From CAVVST01 sp963750995 (GTDB taxonomy: Bacteria; Acidobacteriota; Vicinamibacteria; Vicinamibacterales; UBA2999): 64,000 nt of DNA. Under the pieces are notes generated by a model, which saw nothing but the letters and a program-made list of their open reading frames with translations, did not search any database and was not told where the DNA came from. The stretch is from assembly GCA_963750995.1 (NCBI GenBank), contig CAVVST010000001.1:558001-622000 (forward strand). Reading direction: 5' to 3'. The translations under genes were made by a program, and so were the position numbers. This document shows, one piece after another, positions 58,771-64,000 of the stretch; positions within the stretch are counted from its first letter, which is position 1, and each line of letters opens with the position of its first letter.

Positions 58771-60975
58771 TCAGTCGCTTCGGCGTAACGGCACACGCGC
58801 GAGGATCCGGGTCCCGCCACCCGGCCGCGATGCGATCTGGCATTCACCGTCGACCAGGTTCAGCCTCTCCCGCATGCTGATCAATCCGAGCCCGTGGCTT
58901 CTCACGGCGGCCTCGGGATCGAAGCCGACGCCCTGGTCGGCGACGTCGAGTTGAATCTCATGGCGGCTGCCGCCGAGCGACACCGACACGCGACCCACTG
59001 CGGCGTGTCTGACGGCATTGTCCAGCGCCTCCTGCAACACGCGGAACAAGGCCAGCGCGACGGCATCCGGGAGATCGTCCGGCACGCCATCGTGGCGGAA
59101 GTCAATGGTGACGTCGTGGCGCGCTGACAGCTCCTGGCAGAAGCTCAGGGCTGATGCGGCGAGTCCAAGCAGCTTGAGCCTGGAGTAGCAGTGATCCGAG
59201 ATCGCGTGAATCTCGCCCGCCAGATCGCCCAACTGGACGCACAGCTCCTCGATACGAGCGGGCATCTCGCTGGCACCACCACACGAAGTCCTGCCGACGC
59301 TGAGCAGTTGCAACGTGAGCCCCATCAACCGTTGGCAGAGATCATCGTTCAACTCTCTGGCGATCCAGGCGCGCTCATCTTCGTGCGATTGCAGCAACCT
59401 GCGGCTCAAGTGTGACAGCGCGACGCTGGCGAGCTTGAGCTCGGTCACGTCGATCGCGGAGCCGATGTACCCGGCGAAGCCATCCGCGTCAAATCTCGGC
59501 ACGCCAGTGTCGAGAATCCATCGGTATTCCCCGTCATGACGGCGGAGGCGGTAGTCCATTCGGAAGGGCTCACGACGGTCGAACGCCTGAGTATGGATGT
59601 CGCGGCAGTGGCGCATGTCGTCAGGATGAACCGCTTCGGTCCAGCCATCGCCCAATTCCGCCTCGATCGGTCGGCCGGTGAAATCGAGACGGGTACGATT
59701 GACGTTCGTGCACCGCTTGTCGGGACCTGCGCTCCAGATCATGACCGGTGCGGCGTTCGACAGCAGGCGGAAGCGCTCTTCACTCGCGCGGAGCGACTGT
59801 TCCGTACACCGGCGTTTGACCAGGCTCGCGACCAAAGCAATCACGAACACCGCCTGGATACTCGCGACAGCAATGCCCGCAAGGATCTGGGGTCTATATC
59901 GTTGCCACGCCGTCGGTTCGCGAAATAGCACGACGCTGCCCGGCTGCAGGCGATTCTCGCCTATGCCCCAGCGGCGCAGCTCGCGCCAGTCGAAGGCCGG
60001 CGTCGACGCAACCTTCGGTGGCGGCGTGAGACCGCGCGGCGATTCGCCGCGGAGCATCCGGGCGGCGACTGTCGCCGTGCTCCGGACCAGGTCCTCATTC
60101 GACAGCAGCGGCCCGCCCACGATGCCGCGGCCCAGTTGCGCGGTGTGCAAACCGAAGATGGGCGCGTTGGCGGCGGCGTGAAACGCGGCCAGCGCCTTTT
60201 CCTCGACATGACGAACACCCTTCGCGTCCAACGACAAGGTCCCGAAGAAGATCGCGGATTGCGGGGGCAGCGCGGCGGAGGCCTTCAGCATCTCGTCGAA
60301 GGACAGTTCAGTCGTCCACACGAATGTCAATCGACCCTCGAAGCGTCGAAACCCGCGCTTCAGCTCCTCGAGCCAGAATTGCTCGAACGGGGACGTCCCG
60401 ATCACCACCAAGACTGTCCGGGTGTCGGGAAGAAGCCGCAGGATGGACTCGATCATCTGCGGCGGGTCATGCTCGACGGCGACAGCCGTGTCGTTGGCGC
60501 CAAGGGCCCTGTTCTGCACGAAACGGCGATCGACTCCAGCCAGCAGCATCGGCGTCGTGGGAAAGAGCTGCCGCCGGTACGTCTGTGCGAACGTCGCCGC
60601 CGGTCCCCCGATGGGCACCACGAGATCCAGCCGCCTGGGCGGCAGCGCGGATCGAAGCTGGTTGACGATTGATTCTTCTGACGCACTGGGGTCCAGGCGT
60701 ACCGCCTGCAGCGCCACTTCGATGAAATCGACGGGTTCCCCGAACGATCCGCTCAGCTCAGGGCGGAACATCGTGGCGAACGCGTGGGATGCGGCCTCGC
60801 GCTCGTACGAGTGCAGCAACAACACCTGCCGCGGTTCGGCTTGTGCGCTGCTGACCGACGCGCACGCAAGAATGACGACCGTGGCCCAGATGGGGTGAGG
60901 ACGGCACCTGCCTGACCGACGGCCACTCCGCTTTTGTACAGCTGGAAACTGCTCTCCAGATCGCGGGCAACCCAT
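58771..60975 (-). CDS. Membrane sensor histidine kinase-like protein with periplasmic ABC-binding domain; phospho-acceptor His replaced by Asn
   Basis: From ATG 60975 the protein has 734 residues. A signal or TM segment precedes a periplasmic ABC substrate-binding-like domain (about 45-330; RQVLLLHSYEREAASHAFAT). A TM helix (ILAGIAVASIQAVFVIALVA), a PAS domain with PAC (RFRLLSNAAPVMIWSAGPDK) and a HisKA_3/HATPase kinase module follow. The N box is EALDNAVRHAA, G1 is DQGVGFD and G2 is GLGLISMRERL. The H box reads IARELNDDLCQRL where the family has RELHDD, so the usual His is missing. No response regulator adjoins it. It is divergent from the TIR gene with 126 bp between. Confidence 0.85.
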   Translation of the reverse strand: MGCPRSGEQFPAVQKRSGRRSGRCRPHPIWATVVILACASVSSAQAEPRQVLLLHSYEREAASHAFATMFRPELSGSFGEPVDFIEVALQAVRLDPSASEESIVNQLRSALPPRRLDLVVPIGGPAATFAQTYRRQLFPTTPMLLAGVDRRFVQNRALGANDTAVAVEHDPPQMIESILRLLPDTRTVLVVIGTSPFEQFWLEELKRGFRRFEGRLTFVWTTELSFDEMLKASAALPPQSAIFFGTLSLDAKGVRHVEEKALAAFHAAANAPIFGLHTAQLGRGIVGGPLLSNEDLVRSTATVAARMLRGESPRGLTPPPKVASTPAFDWRELRRWGIGENRLQPGSVVLFREPTAWQRYRPQILAGIAVASIQAVFVIALVASLVKRRCTEQSLRASEERFRLLSNAAPVMIWSAGPDKRCTNVNRTRLDFTGRPIEAELGDGWTEAVHPDDMRHCRDIHTQAFDRREPFRMDYRLRRHDGEYRWILDTGVPRFDADGFAGYIGSAIDVTELKLASVALSHLSRRLLQSHEDERAWIARELNDDLCQRLMGLTLQLLSVGRTSCGGASEMPARIEELCVQLGDLAGEIHAISDHCYSRLKLLGLAASALSFCQELSARHDVTIDFRHDGVPDDLPDAVALALFRVLQEALDNAVRHAAVGRVSVSLGGSRHEIQLDVADQGVGFDPEAAVRSHGLGLISMRERLNLVDGECQIASRPGGGTRILARVPLRRSD

Positions 60976-61101
60976 CTTCACTTCCGACGCAGATGATACT
61001 CCCCCGTCCTCACGGAGCGCGCAGAAAGTCACGCTCTTCTGGTTCGACAACCGCCGTCGCGGGGACGGCCGGTAGCAGGGTTGTGCCACAATGCACCGTC
61101 C
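60976..61101. promoter_or_regulatory. Divergent promoter region between kinase and TIR gene
   Basis: These 126 bp separate two divergent starts, so both promoters are expected here. No convincing -35/-10 pair or operator was identified. Confidence 0.4.
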
Positions 61102-62595
61102 ATGAGCGGGAAGCCGCCCTTCGATCGGCATCTCTTCATCAGTTACGCGCACATCGACAACCAGCCGCTCAGCCCCGAGCAGCAGGGATGGGTGACGAGG
61201 TTCCACGCGTCGCTCGATACGGTCCTCAGCACGCGGATGGGGCGCAGGGCCGAGATCTGGCGTGACGCGAAACTGTCGGGGAACGACGTCTTCTCCGACG
61301 AAATTCTGGAGCAATTGCCCCGCGCGGCGATCCTGGTGTCGATCATCAGTCCCCGGTACGTGGAATCCGAATGGTGCCTGCGCGAAGTGCGGGAGTTCGT
61401 GCAGGCTGCCGAGCGCTCCTCTTCCCTGCTGGTCGAGAACAAATCGCGTGTCATCAAGGTGATCAAGCTGCCGGTCGACACCGAGGACACGTTGCCGCCG
61501 GTCGTGAAACAGGTGCTCGGCTACTCCTTCTTCACAATCGGCGACGATCAAGCGCCTATCGAGCTGGACCCGGCGTACGGCGAGAAGCTCGTGCAGGGCT
61601 ACAACCTCAAGATCGCGAAGCTTGCCTGGGACATCACCCAGCTCGTCAAGAAGCTCGAAACGGACGGTGCCCAGCCTTCTTCCGGCACGATCGGGCCGGC
61701 CGTCTATTTGAGCGAGTGCAGCTACGATCGCCGCGATTCACGGGAAGCGCTCGAGGCCGAATTGCGAATGCATGGCTACACGGTGCTTCCCGACGCCGAA
61801 CTGCCGAGAGACGAGGACGCATACAGGGCAGAAGTCGCGGGGCACCTGCAGAAGTGCTCGCTCTCGGTGCACCTGATCGGCAACCTGTATGGGTCCGTGC
61901 CCGACGGACCGAGCCAGAAGTCGGTTGTCGTCGTCCAGAACGAGCTGGCGATTGCGGAGAGCCGCCGACGGGGTCTTCCCCGGATTATCTGGGTCCCCAA
62001 GGGCACCGAACCTCGCAGCGCGGACCAGCAGGAATTCGTCCGGAGTCTCCACACGACCGCCGAAGCGCAGTTTGGCGCCGATCTCATCACCGACGACATC
62101 GAAGCGGTGAAAACCGCCGTTCGGGAGGCGCTGAAGCGGCTGCAGAAACCGGAAGCGCCCGTCAGGGCTTCCGCCGCATCGTCGTCCAGGCTGATTTACG
62201 TTGTCTGCGATGCCCGGGACCGCAAGGAGACGATTCCGCTGCGCAGGCTTCTGCAGCGTGCTGGTTTCGAGGTGGAGATTCCGGTGTTCAGCGGCGATGC
62301 CGCGACAGTCCGGCAGGCCAATCAAGAGCTGCTGGCCCAGTGCGACGCCGCCGTGCTTTTTTACGGTGCCGGTGACGAGGCATGGAAGAGGACGGTCGAA
62401 AACGATCTGAGGAAGGCGCTCGCCTATCGCCAGGACAAGGCGCCGATGATCCGCTTCACTTATCTTGCGGCGCCCGCCACCGAGGACAAAGCCGAACTCA
62501 TCGACGTCCAGGAGCCGGACCTGATCAACGGCCTTCGCGGCGAGCCGAGCGAGGCTGACGTCCAGCCGCTGGTGGACGCGCTCCGAAGCAGGTGA
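61102..62595 (+). CDS. TIR - DUF4062-like - TIR-like three-domain protein, probable conflict-system effector or sensor
   Basis: From ATG 61102 the protein has 497 residues. Residues 8-140 form a TIR domain (HLFISYAHIDN; EIWRDAKLSGNDVFSDEILE; SPRYVESEWCLREVREF). The WCxxE motif (W91, C92, E95) gives the glutamate used by NAD-cleaving TIRs. Residues 198-300 resemble DUF4062 (VYLSECSYDRRDSREALEAE; CSLSVHLIGNLYGSVPDG). Residues 363-480 form a second TIR-like fold (RLIYVVCDARDRKETIPLRR; AVLFYGAGDEAW) without an obvious catalytic Glu. Its stop overlaps the start of an nSTAND-type NTPase gene (TGATG). An alternative TTG start at 61081 adds seven residues. Role in anti-phage or regulated-death signalling is inferred from family and context. 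Confidence 0.82.
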   Translation: MSGKPPFDRHLFISYAHIDNQPLSPEQQGWVTRFHASLDTVLSTRMGRRAEIWRDAKLSGNDVFSDEILEQLPRAAILVSIISPRYVESEWCLREVREFVQAAERSSSLLVENKSRVIKVIKLPVDTEDTLPPVVKQVLGYSFFTIGDDQAPIELDPAYGEKLVQGYNLKIAKLAWDITQLVKKLETDGAQPSSGTIGPAVYLSECSYDRRDSREALEAELRMHGYTVLPDAELPRDEDAYRAEVAGHLQKCSLSVHLIGNLYGSVPDGPSQKSVVVVQNELAIAESRRRGLPRIIWVPKGTEPRSADQQEFVRSLHTTAEAQFGADLITDDIEAVKTAVREALKRLQKPEAPVRASAASSSRLIYVVCDARDRKETIPLRRLLQRAGFEVEIPVFSGDAATVRQANQELLAQCDAAVLFYGAGDEAWKRTVENDLRKALAYRQDKAPMIRFTYLAAPATEDKAELIDVQEPDLINGLRGEPSEADVQPLVDALRSR

Positions 62596-64000
62596 TGGTC
62601 GGCACGGCAGCAGTGACCACACGGGCGAACCCGTTTCCGGGCCTGCGTCCCTTTCTCGAAGACGAGGAGTACCTGTTTTTCGGTCGCGAGAGCCAGATCG
62701 ACCGGATCGTCGACAAACTCGCGCTTAACCGCTTCCTCGCGGTGGTAGGGACATCCGGCAGCGGCAAATCTTCGCTCGTGAACTGCGGGCTCCGGCCGGC
62801 GCTCCGGCGCGGGCTCATGGCGGACGCCGGCACGTCGTGGCGGATTGTGCAGTTCCGCCCGGGCGCCGATCCGCTGGACGCGATGGCCCGCGTTCTTGCG
62901 CATGACCCGCAGCTGTTCCCCGCTGGACTTTCTGGCGGGATGCCTCTCGATCAGCTGATCTCGGCCACGCTCCAGATGTCGAATCTCGGTCTTTCCGATC
63001 TCTACGAGCAGGCGCGGCTGCCTGCCGGCACCAACCTGCTCGTGATCGTCGATCAGTTCGAGGAGCTGTTCCGCTACCGGTCGGTCGCCCGCGCCGGCGC
63101 GAAGGATCCAAATGCCGCGGGCGAGACGGCGACGACGTTCATCAACCTGCTGTTGTCCGCGCACGCGCAGCGGCACCACCCGATCTACGTGGTGCTGACG
63201 ATGCGATCGGACTTCCTCGGCGATTGCTCGCAGTTCTATGGGCTGCCCGAGGCGATCAACGAAGGCCAGTACCTCGTTCCGCGGATGACGCGCGACGAGC
63301 GCCGGGCCGCGATCGTCGGTCCGGTCGGAGTGGTCGGCGGCGAGATCAGCCCGGTGCTGCTCACGAGACTCGTCAACGATACGGGCGACAATCCGGACCA
63401 GCTGTCGATCCTTCAGCACGCCCTCAACCGGACCTGGGCACGATGGCAGAACGAGGGCGGCGGGGCGGGCGCCCTCTCGCTCGAAGCTTACGAGTCGATC
63501 GGCACGATGGCGAATGCCCTGGATCGCCACGCCGAGAAGGCCTTTGACGAGCTCGACACGGACCGCAAGCGCATCGTGTGCGCCAAGGTCTTCAAGGCGC
63601 TGACGGACATGGGCACCGACTCGCGCGGCATTCGACGGCCGACCTCCCTCGGCCAGCTATGCGCCACGACGGGTGCGTCGCAGCCGGAGATCGAGTCGGT
63701 GATCGACGTGTTCCGGAAGCCGAGCCGGTCGTTCCTCATGCCGCCGATGCCGGAGGCGCTGACGCCTGGCACCGTCATCGACATCTCGCACGAGAGTCTG
63801 ATGCGAGTGTGGAAACGGCTCAGCGCCTGGGCGGAGGAGGAAGCGGAGTCCGCCCGCATGTACCGACGCATCCACGACACGGCGACGCTGCATGCCGCCG
63901 GCAAGGCCGGCCTCTGGCGCGATCCGGACCTCCAGTTTGCGCTCGACTGGCGGTCCCGGGAACAGCCGACCGAACAATGGGCGGCACTCTACGGCGGCAA
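62595..64000 (+). CDS. nSTAND1-type NTPase, N-terminal part (runs off the right end)
   Basis: The frame is open from ATG 62595 to the window end, 468 codons with no stop. The opening NPFPGLRPFLEDEEYLFFGR is the hallmark of the novel-STAND family 1. Walker A is GTSGSGKS at about 52-59 and Walker B LVIVDQFEELF at about 149-159. VVLTMRSDFLGDCSQFYGLP and LTRLVNDTGDNPDQLSILQH follow in the expected order, with DISHESLMRVWKRLSAW marking the winged-helix/helical end of the STAND module. Family members usually carry WD40 or other repeats downstream that sense a ligand; those would lie outside. Co-translation with the TIR gene makes a two-gene system. Confidence 0.88.
   Translation, partial: MVGTAAVTTRANPFPGLRPFLEDEEYLFFGRESQIDRIVDKLALNRFLAVVGTSGSGKSSLVNCGLRPALRRGLMADAGTSWRIVQFRPGADPLDAMARVLAHDPQLFPAGLSGGMPLDQLISATLQMSNLGLSDLYEQARLPAGTNLLVIVDQFEELFRYRSVARAGAKDPNAAGETATTFINLLLSAHAQRHHPIYVVLTMRSDFLGDCSQFYGLPEAINEGQYLVPRMTRDERRAAIVGPVGVVGGEISPVLLTRLVNDTGDNPDQLSILQHALNRTWARWQNEGGGAGALSLEAYESIGTMANALDRHAEKAFDELDTDRKRIVCAKVFKALTDMGTDSRGIRRPTSLGQLCATTGASQPEIESVIDVFRKPSRSFLMPPMPEALTPGTVIDISHESLMRVWKRLSAWAEEEAESARMYRRIHDTATLHAAGKAGLWRDPDLQFALDWRSREQPTEQWAALYGG

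Overview
The window is GC-rich, densely packed bacterial chromosome. The gene set and several family-level quirks suggest an Acidobacteriota genome, probably of the Vicinamibacteria type: PilMNO next to GspE/GspF, a secretin with a cohesin-like tail, an LptF-LptG fusion, many GTG starts and tight ATGA/TGATG overlaps. This assignment is an inference from gene content, not a phylogeny. No rRNA, tRNA, CRISPR array or intact insertion sequence was recognised.

Layout. 1-9.6 kb: start of a GH57 glycosidase, a fused LPS-export permease, xerD with a PHP-domain protein, and a muropeptide-recycling group (murQ, nagB, an N-acetylglucosamine kinase, a beta-lactamase-fold hydrolase). 9.6-21.5 kb: a long minus-strand operon for a type IV pilus/type II secretion machine (gspF, gspE, pilM, pilN, pilO, a PilP/GspC-like protein, secretin, two GspG-like pseudopilins, an Ig/PKD lipoprotein and a third pseudopilin). 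21.6-23.7 kb: a very small bacterial-microcompartment locus (one BMC-H shell protein, a CoA-acylating aldehyde dehydrogenase, a short EutQ/EutT-like protein). 23.7-39.7 kb: housekeeping genes (mltD, a 910-residue coiled-coil protein, comM, a GxxExxY protein, an EamA transporter, an M23 peptidase, secA, guaB, tsaE, nnr, a class IV aminotransferase). 39.7-45.7 kb: glycine cleavage operon gcvT-gcvH-gcvP behind a GT2 glycosyltransferase, then a PilZ protein. 45.6-49.7 kb: an enhancer-binding-protein relative, a GspH-like pseudopilin, comEA, and debris including a decayed copy of part of the regulator. 49.7-58.8 kb: looser, accessory-looking DNA with small secreted proteins, small zinc-ribbon proteins, a DUF3750 protein and a strong candidate non-coding RNA with its own promoter and terminator. 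58.8-64 kb: a sensor kinase divergent from a two-gene TIR/DUF4062 plus nSTAND-type NTPase locus that runs off the right end.

Sequence quality matters for reading this annotation. At least fifteen genes in the first 49 kb, including ones expected to be essential (secA, guaB, tsaE), carry single-base frameshifts that join two or three recognisable pieces of one protein. They cluster in homopolymers and GC repeats, and most behave as an extra base. I therefore treat them as probable assembly indels and annotate the full-length genes across them.

The most interesting candidates for new biology are the TIR-DUF4062-TIR plus nSTAND pair (probable conflict or anti-phage system), the 205-nt structured RNA at 54.3-54.5 kb, the minimal microcompartment locus, and the convergent pair of paralogous zinc-ribbon microproteins.
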